This document shows, piece by piece, positions 1 to 14,200 of a DNA stretch of 64,000 nucleotides. The notes under the pieces were generated by a model. That model searched no databases, had not been told where the DNA came from, and was given only the letters and a program-made list of their open reading frames with translations. The stretch is from Knoxdaviesia capensis (taxonomy: Eukaryota > Ascomycota > Sordariomycetes > Microascales > Gondwanamycetaceae), in contig LNGK01000004.1 of assembly GCA_001510575.1 (NCBI GenBank), positions 1,604,537 through 1,668,536 on the forward strand, read 5' to 3'. The first letter of the stretch is position 1, and every line of letters begins with the position of its first letter. Both the position numbers and the translations under genes were made by a program.

Positions 1-2995
1 AGGCCGCAAACACGGTTCGGTACCGCATATACAGCTTTCCCATGCTGCCCATCACGTCAAGCGACAACGACACGTGAATGTCGGACTTGCACGTTGGGTC
101 CACCCACAGCTGGAGGCCGAGGCCGCGCAATTCCGCATTCTTCGAGCCCAGGTTCGGGGTTGCGGGAACATAGGGCGATACAGCATGAAGGCTGACGTTG
201 ACTCGGTGGGCGTCGACAAAGAATTTGGACTCGTACGGGCGCGAGAGATACTGGCGAAGAATCGGCGCAAACATATCCTCGTCGCATCCCGGGCGGCTGA
301 TGTCGAGCTTGAAAGCAAGCAGGCTCGATTCGATGGCGGGGATGCGCATCTCCGTCATCAACGAGCGTCCATTCGGCAGGCGAACATTCACTCCGCTGGT
401 CAGCACAGAGTTCAGGCTCTGGCTAACCGCGACACGAGACTTGGAATCGTCAGTAAATTCGGCGACAACGAAGCTGCGGGTGCGCGAAACGGCCTTGTCG
501 ATGATGGCGGCAAACTGGTGCTCTCCAAGGTCTTCCAGGTCGTACTGGAGGTAAGAAAACGGGAGGTCCAGGGCGTTGTGGTCGAGGTTGAAAGGATGCA
601 GGCGATTCTTGCGGGAGGCGGGAATGAAAATCGCGTCCTTCGCAGCAGTGCGGCAGGCCAGACGAGTTGCGCCGGTGCTGTCGCCAGAGAGATCCATGTT
701 CATTGAAAAAAGCGTGGCGGCCTGGCCGGGCTGCAGCGAAAAGACACTGCAGAACAGAACCTCCAGGCGCCCAGCTTCGCCAGGTCCATCGAGCTTGCTG
801 TCGGTAAGCAGGGTGAAGCGAGTTCCCGATGGCGAACCTTGCGGAGGGACCGGAAGCAGGTAGGCCTTGGGGCGCGGGCTACCACCCAGGGTGCGAAGCA
901 CGAGGCGATCCTCGGGTGCGATTACAGTATTGGAGCCGTCGCCAATGGTTAGCAGAGTGGACAGGTCCAGAAGCGGGAGAGATTTCTCGGCCTCGGGCTC
1001 CATGCCAGTCAGGAACCACTTCTTGAACACGCGCATGCGCTCGGCACGCGGTTTTGTCTGTGGCGCGCGGTTGACATCCACAACATCGTACAGAGCGCGA
1101 GTGACGGCCTTGCGGAACTGGTCGCACCACAAGATGCACTGGTGATCCATGCTGGTCCAGACACTTGGGATGGTGGTGGTAAAGACGGTGAAGCCATGTG
1201 TCTCGGGTATAATCGACTCGACGCTGGAAAAGTCGGACGGCACCACGGTATCCAGGACACCACCAGAGATCGAGACAAGTGTAACGTGCCACAGAGGATT
1301 GTCGTTTGCCCACTTCTGGGAGTAGGCCCAGCGCCAATAGGCATTGATATCGTTGTACACGTTGACAATGTCGGCATCGAAGGAAACCGGCGGGCGCGAG
1401 TGCGGCGCAGACATGGTGATGATGGTGTTGATAGAGTTGGCCTGGTAGTTGGGCATGATAAGCATAGTACGGGCCACAATACCGCCCATGGAATGGCCGA
1501 GAATAACAACCGACGTCGGGTCCGGGAGGCCGGTGTCGCGGGCACTGAGAGCAGGATCCATATACAGAGACAGGATGAAACGAATGGCCTCGTTCAGATA
1601 CTCGGCCTGGTCGAGCATGGTCTGGCCGTGGAAGGCGGTGATATCTTCGTTGAAATCGACGGTAAACACATCGAGAGGACGAACTCCAGCGGCGCGGGAT
1701 TTCTCGTTAAGGCGAAGGTTATCATGATAGTAGCGCGCAGCTTCGGCAGCAATCGGTCGGACCTGTTTGAAACTTCCGGCGTTGCCAGGAATGAAAAGAA
1801 CAGGAGTTCCACGTAATGCGATCTAGGGGCAAGTTTAAACGCGAGTGTTAGCTAGTCTCGATATTGATATCCCATGGTTCCGGTGAGCTCAGCTCCTCGG
1901 TCTGCTTTGTCTCCAGGCTTCCTTTTTTTTTTCCTCAACTTTTCTTCCTTTTTTCCCCTTTGTAGCTCGTCACCAGAATCTCGCACGTTGGTTCGCAGCT
2001 TTTTTTGGTTACGCCAAAATTAAGGTTTTGATGGTCCTTATTGGCTGGTTGGCCACTTTACCCAATGAGAGATCAACGACGGACGCGTCAGGGGAAAAAG
2101 AGGCGATATTTCGAGGAAAGAATCAAGACGTCGCAAAGAGGAAGAAAAAGCGTTCAGTGCAAGAAAAAGTGGTGAATTATACCTTTGTGTTACTGTCAAT
2201 GCCTCCCTCGCGGTATAGGTGCAGCGAGTACTTGGTCGCAAAGCGAGTGTGTTCGGTGTCGAAATCGTCAAACTTGTAATATCCAGGGCTCAGGTATGAC
2301 ATGCGGCAGCCCTTGGGGTCGAGCTGCAGAGTGGTGGTCGAATAGCCAATGATGGAGAGAATGGCGAGGCCGATTATCGAGGCAAGAATGATAAGTCTCG
2401 TGGTTGACCACGGCCGCCAGCTAAGGGTCCGGTAGCTGATCAGGGGAGAGGGAGTCGACTTTTCGGAGTTTATGGGAGGCCGTTTGGTGGCAGAGGTGTC
2501 AATAGCCAGGGCCTTGGCCGACGGAGACGACGAGACAAGGGTCGGGTCGCCGTTCTGGGGCTCGGTGGACTTCCAATTGTAGTTGCTCGATCGCCGGCTC
2601 CGCGTTGACGGGGGCCGCGATGCACGCGACGGCGTCCGGGCCGGTTGGGGATGATCGGCATCGTGGAAAGATTGCGACGGCGATTGAGAGACCGACTCGA
2701 GGGTGAGCCTGCGGGGGGATCTCAAGTCGTGCGAGTGTTGCTGCAGCTTCTGGGCGGGAGGGGGTTGCGACTGCGAGGCCGGCTTTAATAACCGCGAGTC
2801 ATCGGGAGTCTGGGCATGAAGCTTCGGAGCTTCGGTGTAGTCGACGCTGATGTGGCCTAAGCTTGGCCGGCGCGGGTGGAGCTGGATAGCATCGGCATGG
2901 AGAGTCGGCGGTTGGGTCTGTCGGGGTAACAGCCGGTCCACGTCGGCAGGAGCGAGTTCGCCGGCTGGGGACGAAGCAACAGCGCGTCCCAACAT
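1..2995 (-). CDS. bst1: GPI inositol-deacylase, Bst1/PGAP1 family (3' end beyond window)
   Basis: ER membrane lipase that removes the acyl chain from the inositol of GPI anchors, needed for export and quality control of GPI proteins. Exon 1 is 2995-2183 and exon 2 runs from 1822 off the left edge; the 360-nt intron starts GTATAA and ends CTAG with a GCTAAC branch site upstream. Residues 1-195 are low-complexity and probably cytosolic, one membrane segment lies near 196-220, and next comes the family signature (MSYLSPGYYKFDDFDTEHTR). Exon 2 opens with GTPVLFIPGNAGSFKQVRPI and carries the lipase elbow GHSMGG, with nucleophile Ser about residue 382. Both segments are typical of PGAP1/Bst1. The frame is open to base 1, so the C-terminal membrane domain is not seen. 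The start chosen is the first in-frame ATG of exon 1; an extra upstream exon cannot be excluded. The intron is long for this genome. Confidence 0.93.
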
Positions 2996-5900
2996 GGAGA
3001 AGAAGGCTCCTGGGTGCAGGAGTCTTCTTTGGATCTTGAGGATGTGCAGCTAACGGGGTGGAGATTTTGGAGATTGCATAAAAAGAAGATGAAGAAAGAG
3101 AAAAATCTAGAGACACTTCCAAAGATAAGAACAGAGTCTCTCTAGTCTCTTTGGTGAAAGCAAAAATATCAACTTGAAGCTAAAACAAGCCCATACAGTG
3201 AGAGATAAAGGCCGAGTTGAAAAGGGAGCAGAATCAACGGCGAGATAAGAGAAAGAGGCTATTCAATGCTGTAATGACGACAACGGAAGCGAAACGAAGA
3301 GACCAGGAAATATAAGCACGAAGATGGCAATGGTAACGATGGACGCGACTACATTGACGAGCAAAATGAAGGCAAGCAAACGGGGGGAGAGAAGAGGATC
3401 GAGAGAATTCGAGAGCTTGGGGGCGAATATAAGCATCGACCAACGGAAAAAAAAAGAAGAAAAAGGCACGAAAAAAAAAGGGAACAATTATTATATAAAA
3501 AGGGGATAGCCGGAGGGTAAAGGGGAAAAAAAAAGAATAGCAACGGATGAGATTAATTAGAAGAATTACAGGGAGATTAAAAGATGGGGGAAGATGAGGG
3601 AGGGAAAAGGGAAAGGAAGAAAAAGAAGCAGAGAAGCGAGGATGGCGATGATGGGAGAGAGAAATACCGAAGATGGCGATGCAAAAAAAGAAGAAGAAAA
3701 AAGCAGAAGGGGACTTCAATATAATCTATAATCGGTCAGAAAAAAGGAAGAAGGGAAAAACTGAAGCGCAGGGGATTTATTACTGAGAGGGTGTGGATAG
3801 TGGGTGAGAGGCTTGCAAATTTGGTAGGCACGGGGGGCACCGCATTCACTGGAGTCGACGGGAAAGGAAGGGGCAGTTCCTGCACTCAGGCTCTTTTGGG
3901 GGGAAGGTGCGACCCAAATCGGACCAGAGAGAGGGTGTGCGCGGAAGCTTTGGTGTTGGAAGGAAGAAGGAAGGAAGGCACGACCCGCAACAGTGGATGG
4001 GATGTGGACTGTATGTCCTGTACAGTAGATGCAGGAAGGAGCCACCGAAACAGAGAAAAAAGGAAAACTGGAGATTGGCAGTGGCAGCAGACTTATGGGC
4101 CTGTGGACTTTGGCCAACCAGAAGTCGGTGATTTTGCAGCACAGGTTGACGATTTCTGTTGCTGGCGGCAAAAGTGGGAGTCAAGATACTTATGCATGCA
4201 ACATCATCAGGTCACGAACAGCCAACAGAATCACGACAGACACGAATTGTACAAGTCGTAGGTAAGGCCGGGAAGAAAAAGAAAGAAAAAAGAAAAAAGA
4301 GAGAGAAGAGAACAAGGAAGAAAAAAGAAAGGAAAGAAAAGAGTGAGACGGGAGAAGAACAGGAAGAAGCAGCTTAGCGCAGTTGGAAAGGGGAGCGAGC
4401 GATGGGGCAGGCAAAAAGATAGGGATATACCACCTAAAGCCACTGAACTATCTACGGTGATACTTACGTATTGGAACGCGTTGATGGCCCTGGGTCTTCA
4501 CCAGCCCACTAAAAAGGGCACACACCCACCAGAGAAAAAAAGAAAGAGAAAAAAAAGGCTCAGTCTAAGAGGAAAGGCAGATTATCACTAACAGGCCCGG
4601 ATTAAGGATAGGGGGTGAAGGTAGTTCCTGACCCAAAAAGTCAAGAGCAGGATAAGCCGTGGGTTGCCCCTGCTGCATGGATCAACGTTCCTGGGCCGGT
4701 CTTTCCCTAGCCCAAAGGAAAAAAAAAAAAAGGAAGGTGTGGCAGCGTGGGTTGCGCCTTCCCGCAGATTGTTCTTCCTCCATCAACCTACAGTTCAAAT
4801 GCCCGGTACGTAGACTCTACAGTAGTTTGCTGTTTCTACATCGGGGACTGGAAGCGGTGCGTATACCGTATATGCAGTTTGACCACGCATGATAGTTGAT
4901 GCCTTTTCTCTGTTCTTTGTGTGTGTTTTTCCTTTTTATGTACTGTACAGTATGTGCACGGAAACGGGGGGTTGCAGCACGCGGTTTTAACCCAGACGGT
5001 CCAGACCTCCCGTTCCAGAAGAGGACGAAACGGGGGGGGGGGGAAGGAACGGAGTAAGAGAGGAAGGAGAAGAGAAAAATGAGTTCATCTCCACGTCAAC
5101 TCTCTCGGTTTTTTTGGGGGGGGGACTTACGCACTGCTGTTTCTAGCATCTGAAGCAAAGCCAGGAAACGGAAAGAGCCCCATTCCCCATTTTATTTCTC
5201 TCTTCTTTCCTTTTTTTCTTGAGCTGGTGCGGCTCCTTCCTGTGGTGGGACACATGGTCAGAAGAGAAGACGGAAAAGAGGTCAATCTAATTACGCCTCT
5301 TTTTTGGGTGAAATGACGCTAGTGGGCCAATACAGAAAGGAACGGCCAAGTCGCTTTTGCGTGGGCAGCCACGTGCAGAGAACTTTTCCGCATCTCCTCG
5401 AAGCATGGATTATCACAGGCGGGGGAGGAGGAGAGAATGCTTCGGTTCCTTAGTCACAGGCTCATTTAAGTTCGTGATACGTCCCGCCGGGACGATGTAC
5501 AGTACTGTACAGTACAGTACGATGGATGTATGGAATGGGGGTTTATATCGAAGCATAATAGCTTAAGGTGGAACAGGGGAGATGGGGACGCCAGTACTCC
5601 TGTTCTCTGTGAACATACGTCCAGTACATTGCATGCACACTCTCTCGTTCTCGTCATATCCACGACTGCACGCCGTCATCTCATGGCAATACCCACATAC
5701 AGCAACAAGCGCCGAACAAAGCCCTCCCAGCACAGCAAGCCTTATCGGTGATGCAAGTTGTTTCTCGTATTGGAAACGCGCTTATGCCCGATGTTTTCTT
5801 CAGCCACATATGCAAGTGGGAACGGGTGCATGCAGGCGGAAAACCAACAGATGGTGGTGTGGTGGTGGAACACTACAGTTCAGTACTGTACTGTACAGAG

Positions 5901-7217
5901 CTGTGAGAGCAAGTGAGCCTGGCCTGGCCAACCCACCAACCAGTTTATGCATCGGTTGAGCACTGGCAGTCTGGATTAGGTTGGATTTTAAGCTCGGAGG
6001 GGGTTTCGCCCCCCCGGAAAAACTGTGTGCGGAAGCCGTCAGCCTGCGAGAGTGTGGAGGAGGAATGGATGCAGTCCTTCCCATCAGCGGCTGCATATCT
6101 CATGGGCGTGAAAGTCGGTTGCTGTGAGACCACTGACTTCAGTCTTGATTCGTTGGCGGTATGGACTCGTAAATCTCACTTTATCTCTTCAGCCTTTGTC
6201 ATATCATGTTCGGTCGGGCGTTGCTAGCACGGCCTTGGCGATCTGTAGGTGGATGGATGGATGAGCGATAAAAGCATGCGCGGATGATTGCGGCTAGCCT
6301 TATCACGACATCTGTTATCAGTGCCGGCTTCTTTTTGCTCTTGGCCGGTTGAGGAAGGTTGGCACTCTCTTCGGTCTTGCAGGTTCTCTTTCTTTCGTTG
6401 TCGTCTCACCTGTGAACGTAAACAACTTCCCACATGGACGGAAAAGCACCTGGCAACAACACCTGCAAACCAGTGCTGGAATGCTGAACATCATCCATGA
6501 TATAGAGGTGCTGCGTGTTCCGGGGCCGGAGGCAGGCATGGAGGGATGGAGGGATGAACTGAGCGTCCCTTAAGGACAGGCAGACAATGCCCGAAATCGG
6601 CCAGCAATCCAGTCGCTTGCCAATCAAAGCGCAGCGTCGGCCACTCTCGGGCAGGAGAACAATGAGGGGGCGGGGGGGGAGAGGGTCAGGCAAGTTCGAG
6701 CCGAGCTGGCAAGGTCTGTAAAGTACTACAGTACTGTAAAGGACTCACAGACCTCAGCTCAGGACAGGCTCAAGGTCTAGCTTAGCTTGACGATAACCGC
6801 CAAACATCGGCAAATCTACATGTCTCTCTCATTGGACTTTCTGGCCGCGTTTCTTATCGTGGTGTGGTGTAGGAACTCGGAAGTCAGTCCAGCAGTTGCA
6901 GCAGTAGGCCGGTCCACGTACCACTCACGACATACGTCCAGTACACATGATTCATCCGCTGGCGGGTTCGTGATAGTGGTGTCACATCGCCGGCGAGAAG
7001 CGTCTGTTCACCACCACCAGAACCGCCTTGACTTCCCTACGGACAACTGGGGACGGAGTCAACCCTGCCACTTACCAGATAGGAGGAGGTAAAGTGAAGA
7101 ACCTCCAGGGCCAGTGCTGGTTTCTGTGCCATTTAAGCGAATCACACCCAGCGCCTCAACCACTTGCAGAGGAGCAGCCCAGCACAGAGCAGCGCCAGCA
7201 AGAAAACAGCCCCCCCC

Positions 7218-7232
7218 NNNNNNNNNNNNNNN
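7218..7232. other. assembly gap (15 N) inside a poly-C run
   Basis: Fifteen N bases sit between a run of 7 C and a run of 19 C. The gap size is probably arbitrary; the true structure is likely a long C homopolymer or another G/C-rich sequence that stalled sequencing. Confidence 0.97.
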
Positions 7233-8878
7233 CCCCCCCCCCCCCCCCCCCAAATCTCTCATTTTATATTGCCCACTCTCAACAGTCCGGTGGGGCCCAA
7301 TCACAGCGCGCTCAGGTGAAGAGTATCTCCCACACCACACACCCCCCCAGCCACCACTTTACCGGTCATTTTAAAGTCAAAACCGTCACATAAGAGAGCG
7401 AGAGCAGCGCAGGGAACAGAGCCACCGCTCAGTGTACTGTACAGTACTGTCCTACAGTGGTACCGCTCACTGTGAGTGCCAGACCGGAGCTTGGTGCTCT
7501 GTGTGTCGTTCGCCGCGTTTGGCGGTGGGCGGTTACTGCCCCCCAGAGGAGCATGCTGTAGTGGGAGCGTGGGAGCCTCGTAAGAGACCACAGACCAGCC
7601 CATGCCTGATGCCCGATATCATCGACATCCGCTGTTCTTCTTGTTGTTTCTGTGCTCCTGGTCGGTCCCTCGACGACCTCGACCTCGACCTCGGTATCAA
7701 AGCCCGGTTCCGATCCATCACCATCTTGATCCGATACACGCACCAAGTGGGAGCTTTTCATCGCCTTCCACCCCGCCCGCTGGGCCCGTCGGAGCTTGCT
7801 GCAAAACACAGACACACAAAACATCGAGCTGGGAGGAGCTCTGTGAGCTTTGAACCTGCACACAGGCGCAAAGCAAAGCTGCAGGCTTGGGAGGGGGGGG
7901 CCTGCATAGCACTACTGCACAAACCCACGGGCTCTTGCATATTTTGCTGTGGTTTGTTGAGGCTCCAGATTGCACGGTCGTAGCCGGGAGATGAAATCCT
8001 TCCTTCTTTTCTTTTTATTCCGTCCCTCTTCTCTGGTATGGTGGTATATCACCACCGAGTGGAACAGTGTACTGTACGTGGGAGATATCTGCAGCCTCCT
8101 CTGCTATTACCTTATTAATTTGGCCGTTATTACTTGCGGATATGCAGTCGGAAACTGTGCATAGTCCACCGCTGGTATAGTGCACACACACGATCGCTCT
8201 CAGGGCGGCCCGACACACCATCGCATCTGGAGCAGAGAGCTTCACAGCGTGTCAGTTGTCCGACCTGCAGCGGGATGGACTCCAGGGTGAAAAAAAAGCA
8301 AAATCAGACGGCTTTAAGGTGTATGCTGTATCTCGTAGTAGAGGCGTAGGAACTAGGTGTGATAGTGAGAGCCCCCGTCTCAAGCTGATACCTGAGGCTT
8401 CCGCCAATCTATTCTGCACACACAGGTGACAGTATATAAAATCCCGTATTCGAAAATGGGGTCGGAAGGCTCATTGTACGACAGGTGAAGGTGGCGGCTG
8501 AAAAGCCTTTTTTTTTCGTCTCTTTTTTCGTCTCGTTTTTCCATCCACGGGACTGGTAGTATCGTCAACCTCTCAACTCCCGGATGCTACAAGAGACCCT
8601 CGGAGCCACAAAATAAAAATTTTCCCTTTTTTTCCCTCTTCGCTGTCGGATGTTCACTAAACCGGGGCCTAGTCTTCAGCTATCTTTTTTTTTTTTTTTT
8701 TTCGTGGTGGACACAAAACAACATGTGGGTTTTTCTCGTGTCATTCGTTGTGGTGCGCCCCCTTCGTTCGATATTTTCCCTCCTGGATCGCCAGTAGGGC
8801 CGCCCCCCGTGTGCTCCCGTCTTGGATTCTGAGGGAGGGACATGCGACCCTGCGGCTGGGATCTCGGATGTGGGTTCT

Positions 8879-8938
8879 CTATGTATGTACTGTATGTATG
8901 TATGTATGCATGTATGTACGCACTGCATGTATGTGTGC
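8879..8938. repeat. ATGT tetranucleotide microsatellite, imperfect
   Basis: About 60 bases of ATGT/TATG units with interruptions (TACTGT, GCATG, TACGCACTGC). One interruption is of the same TACTGTA type as the dispersed motif. It lies in the intergenic desert. Confidence 0.85.
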
Positions 8939-11218
8939 TATAATCAAGAGGCGATAAGAGAGGCCAAGAAGAGAGAATGGGAATGAGAAAGGCCACCAAA
9001 AAAAAAAAAAAAAAGAGCCGCTCTGGTTAGCTTCCACTCCACTCCTCCGTCTTGCCTTCATCATAGTCCCTTGGCAGCCTCCTAGATTTGCGGCTTTTGC
9101 GACGGAACACCGGGCCTTCTCGCGTGGAGTGGGGGAGGAGAGTGGACACTCCGTCCCCTCCCAAAGCTCCATCCAGCTCCTCCTATATTCCAGGTGGTGT
9201 TGGATAGTAGTGTCGGAAGAGTGTCCGGTGCGTTCCCAGGCCAGCCGCCCGTCCCACGGTGAAAATGTTTGCTTCCATTTTTCGTTGATTGTATTCCTTC
9301 GATGAATCGCGATCTCAGACCCCAGTTGCATGTTTTCTTCTTCCACCGCTAGAATCCCGGCTCGCTGATAAAACGTGGCCCGACTGGTTGTTGTCGGGTC
9401 CGGTTCGGTGAAAGTGCCCCGGCTGGAATTCCGAGCAGGAAAACCGGCACTGGCTCGTTGGGGTTCGGGTTGGCAGGGTCCGTGAGTGGTGTATCATCCT
9501 GTACTCGTGTCGTCATGCTGATGGAGTGCGCTTTCACTTCCGTTCATCTTCAAGATAACTAGCGTTGCATCAACCGCCAGGACGTCTGTAGCACAGCGCG
9601 TCCGGACCATCACATGTCCTCATTTATCTTCGGGATTACAACACACAGTTCACCGACGACGACGACAGATGATAGATGACCGGAAAAGAGAGCTGCATAT
9701 ACGGGGAGGCAGGATTTTCACAGTCTTTATCGGAGTTAGTTTGAGGCCTGCAAATCCGAGCTCGACCCAGCCCGGGAGAGCTGTTGATGCAACCGTGGTC
9801 CAGCACTGTGACACCATTATCTATTACGACCTTTGTTTGTCGTCGTTTCCAGCGGTTCTGACTTGTAAAAACGGCAGCCTGGCATGGATTCGCGATGGTG
9901 AGACTTGTATGCCAACGTAATGAGTCCCTTCATCCCCCGCCTTTTGCGCCCTTGTTTCAATGTACTACCAACATGCGCGTGTGCCAGAAAGTTGTGTTTT
10001 AGGTTCTGACGTGCTCTCTTCTAGAACCATAGCTGGGATATAGCATGCACAAGAGCTTTGTGGGAAGCGAGACCTCCACCAAGAGGGAAGCTGAAGTTCA
10101 CCTACCCTCATCCTCGATTCTGTAACGAACAACAAGGTGTGTCCACACGTTGTCTCAAGCAGCGTTTGCTTCCCTTGAACATTCACCGCCAAGCCGGCCT
10201 CGTATCCAAGGAACTTTTAGTCGCAACCTCCGAAGTTCCCAGCCGCCATCCCCGCCCCGCGATCGCCACTCTCGAGAAGGGCAACAGTCGGCTGCACAGG
10301 ACTGTATCGTCAACAACAGCAGCTGCAGCCCCGTTCACTATCACGACAGCAAGCGTGGGGAGACCTCGGACCACAAAAAAAAGAAAAACAGACAATGGGT
10401 GAGATATCACCACCGAGATTTGGCCCGATTGCGCCAGCCGAAGTGTAAGGAAGGTAAACAGAGTTCCCACAGTGTCTCGCTTGGGTGGGTTGTGTTTGCT
10501 CTGCTGTGACGCTCGCATGTGCTCATCACCCAGGCGTACGACATCCCAGCGTCAGAAGCCTCGTGTGCTGATAACCGATTTTGCACAGCGAGGAGGCTCA
10601 GGAACCACTTCCATGCCCACGCCAAGTAATTCGACATCGGTGGCCAGGAGTGATCTTCACGCAACCAGCCAAATTATGGGAACAAGAGTAAAAGCCCAGA
10701 GTTGGGCTCTCTCCATGAATATGAAACAAAGCCTCTCGTATCCATGTACTATACTATATACAGTACAGCAAAATTGTGGGACACAAAGAAGAGAAAGTGT
10801 GGATGGCTTCACTGTAAGTTTTTTCATCTCCAGCAAAATGCGCTGTAGACAGATCACTCCGTACTGTGTGACGTGCAAATAGTAGCGACAGGCACTGTAA
10901 AATGTGCGGCCAGCTGCGGCCAGGCGGTAGCAGCTGGCAGCAGCTTAAACGGTCCACGTGACACGGCGACTGAAGGGGCGATATTTGACGCGCCGCAAGC
11001 GCGATGTGGACTTCAGAACGGCAAAAGCCAACTGCAAATTGTGTTTTTGGGGCTGTGGTTATTGACAATCTCCAACTTCAACTGGTATCAATGCCATTTT
11101 ATTTCCCTCGGCTGTTTCTTGGATATTTCCTATTTTATGCTTTTGTGTGAACAATTGACACTCCTTTTCCAGCTTGTGATGATCTATCCCGCGTTTGCAG
11201 TCCCGAACCATCGTCACC

Positions 11219-14200
11219 ATGGCCACCATCAAAGCCATCGACCACGGCACGGTAAGCAACATCCTTTCCCTGTACTCTAACTCATGCCCATGTGTCCCCT
11301 GCTAACCTTCCGTAGATCCACCGCATCCAATCCGGCCAAGTCATCGTCGACCTCTGCTCGGTTGCGAAAGAGCTGATTGAGAACAGTGTGGACGCGGGGG
11401 CAACCAGCATCGACCTCCGCTTCAAGAACCAGGGCCTCGACTCCATCGAGGTGCAGGACAACGGCTCCGGCATCTCGCCCGAGAACTACGCCTCCGTGGG
11501 CCTGAAGCACTACACGTCCAAGCTGTCGACCTACGCCGACATCGGCAGCCTGCAGACCTTCGGCTTCCGCGGCGAAGCGCTGTCGTCGCTGTGCGCCCTC
11601 AGCAACGTGTCGGTGATCACGTGCCGCGCGGCCGACGCGCCCAAGGGCACCCGGCTGCAGTTCGCGCAGTCGGGCGCGCTGCGCGAGACCGCGCTGGTGG
11701 CCGCGCAGAAGGGCACCACGGTGGTGGTCGAGAACCTGTTCCACAACCTCCCCGTGCGGCGGCGCGAGCTGGAGCGCAGCATCAAGCGCGAGTGGAACAA
11801 GCTGATTGCACTGCTGAACCAGTACGCCTGCATCCTCACCGGCGTGCGCTTTGCCGTGTCGCAGCAGCCGACCAAGGGCAAGAAGATTGTGCTGTTTGCT
11901 ACGCGCGGGAACCCGACCACGCGGGAGAATGTGGCCAATATCTTCGGTGCAAAGACTTTGACTGCGCTCGTGCCGCTGGACCTGGAGCTGGAGCTGCAGC
12001 CGTCGACGTCGACGCTCGCGCTGAGCATGGCGAATAGTGATGCCGCTGCAACCGCGGCTGCCACCGGTGCGAGCGGTGGCTCCGGCGTGTCTCCGCGGCT
12101 GGTGCTGATCCAGGGCCATGTGTCCCGGCCGGCCCACGGCGAAGGCCGCCAGACCCCCGACCGCCAGATGTTCTTCGTCAACGGCCGGCCGTGTGGCCTC
12201 CCGCAGTTTGCTAAAGTGTTCAACGAGGTATACAGGTCGTACAACTCATCACAGTCCCCCTTTATCATGGCGGATGTGCGCCTGGATACCCACCTGTACG
12301 ACGTCAACGTCAGCCCAGACAAACGTACCATTCTCCTGCACGAGCAGGGCCAGATGCTGGAGAGTCTGCGTGAGGCCCTGATAAAGCTCTTTGACAACCA
12401 GGACTACTCTGTGCCGGTGGCTCAGTTATGGGCGCATAACCGGGCCAGAGCGGCAAAGCCTCCAGCAGCACCATCGTCCAGCTCAGATTCCCCCTCGGCT
12501 TCGAGAGATGCAACAGCACAACCTGAAGACGAGGATGCGGCCGAGGGAGAAGCTACTGACAGCTGGCCACCTGAGGATAGCAGCCCGCTGGTGACAAGTA
12601 CACCAAGGTTGCAGCTGAGCAAGTTTGCCCGCTCAGACAAGACGACGACTACTCCACAATCTGGATCTAGTCTCCTCAGTCGGTGGGTTGAACGCAAGCC
12701 GGCCGTGGACGCCACGCCTTCTCCACTGGCGGCCGGCTCTGATGACACCCCGGAAGCGACAGAACGGCCAAAGCCCCTTGATCTCCGGACACGGGTAGAC
12801 GAGGGCCGGCAGCCAAAGGCGGCGGCAAACAAGACTTCTGCGCCTGATGAAGCTGCTGCCGAGATGGAGGGAGACAGCGAGAGCGAGCCTGCACTCCCAG
12901 GCTTCTCCAAGGCTTCAGACCTCATGGAACTCCCCCAGAAACGGGACGCCGATGTGATCACCATCAACATCGGCGATAGCATGGTGACGCGCCGGTATGG
13001 ACCGCCAACGAAACGGACCCGGCAAAGCTCGCCCCGAAAACCGGCCGGTACGTCATCGTCGTCGCTATTGTCGGCAAGGTCCGCGTTGTCGTCGCTTCCC
13101 AAGAAGAAACGGCCCGTTCCGTCTTTTGGCGGGCGGTTATCGCAGATGTTTGGTGCGAATGGCGGGTTGGCCTCGTCGGGTGGGACATTGCCGAGTACTG
13201 CCGATGACGATGATATTGAAGAGTATGAGGACATGGATGGGGACGACAACGAGGATGAGGTGAATGGGGAAGGAGATGACTACGAAGGAGATGCAGGAGA
13301 GGACAAAGATGATGTCTCCGACGAAGAGGCAGAGGACGAAGATATAGTCTCATCAAAACGGCAATTATCCGGACGAAATCCCGGGACGGACATATCCGGC
13401 GATGTTGGAGAAGACACCGAGATGGCTGATGCTGCTGATCAAGAGGCAGCGCCCAGTAGCCTGGAGGAAGACGGACATGATCATGACCATAGCGACCACG
13501 ATCACACCGACCCCCGGACTGAGCTTCTCCCAGCACTTCCCGATGCTGCTGTTTCTGCTCAGAGGACAGCCAGTTTGCTGAAGGGATCCAGCAAGAAGGA
13601 CGTGTCGACGTATCAGTATGTCCAGATGCTGCATACGAGCGAAGAAGCACTGAGAGCAACCTCGGCGAGCCTCGTGTCGACTATTTCGAAGCTGGAACAG
13701 GCGGCGCGGCCCCCAACGGAAGTCGACACGGATATCGGCAGCGGAACCCCTGATGCGGAGGAGAAGCTATCGCTTACTATCTCCAAAGGTGACTTTGGCA
13801 AGATGAAGATCATCGGGCAGTTCAACCTCGGCTTCATCCTCGCCATCCGGCCCCGGAGTTCGACAGCCGAGCCCGGCGGCGACTCCGCCAGCCACCGTGA
13901 CGACGAGCTCTTCATCGTCGACCAGCACGCCTCGGACGAGAAGTACAACTTTGAGCGGCTGCAAGCCACCACAGTCGTGCAATCCCAACGGCTAGTCCAC
14001 CCGAAGACCCTGGACCTGACCGCCCTGGAGGAGGAAATCGTCATTGAGAACCTGGCAGCGCTGGAGACCAACGGTTTTAAGGTCGCCGTCGACGAGTCCG
14101 GCGACTCGCCGGTCGGCCAGCGGTGCCAGCTGCTTGCACTCCCGCTCAGCCGCGAGACCACCTTCAGCATCGCCGACCTCGAGGAGCTGATCTCGCTGCT

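Larger units (their letters stand above)
2996..11218. other. 8.2 kb intergenic desert between divergent genes
   Basis: No convincing gene. All frames are short and rich in simple sequence, and none shows a recognisable domain or a good splice series. It holds A/G- and T/C-rich runs (for example 3400-3720 and 4270-4370), several TACAGTACTGTA-type motifs, an ATGT microsatellite and a gap of Ns in a C homopolymer at 7218-7232. It must contain the promoters of bst1 (right to left) and pms1 (left to right). Frames near 10058-10880 were considered as a gene and not accepted. Confidence 0.6.

Noticed and set aside
10058..10882. Overlapping open frames upstream of pms1
   Set aside because: Checked for a spliced gene; no domain, no consistent exon chain, and no coding-like GC bias.
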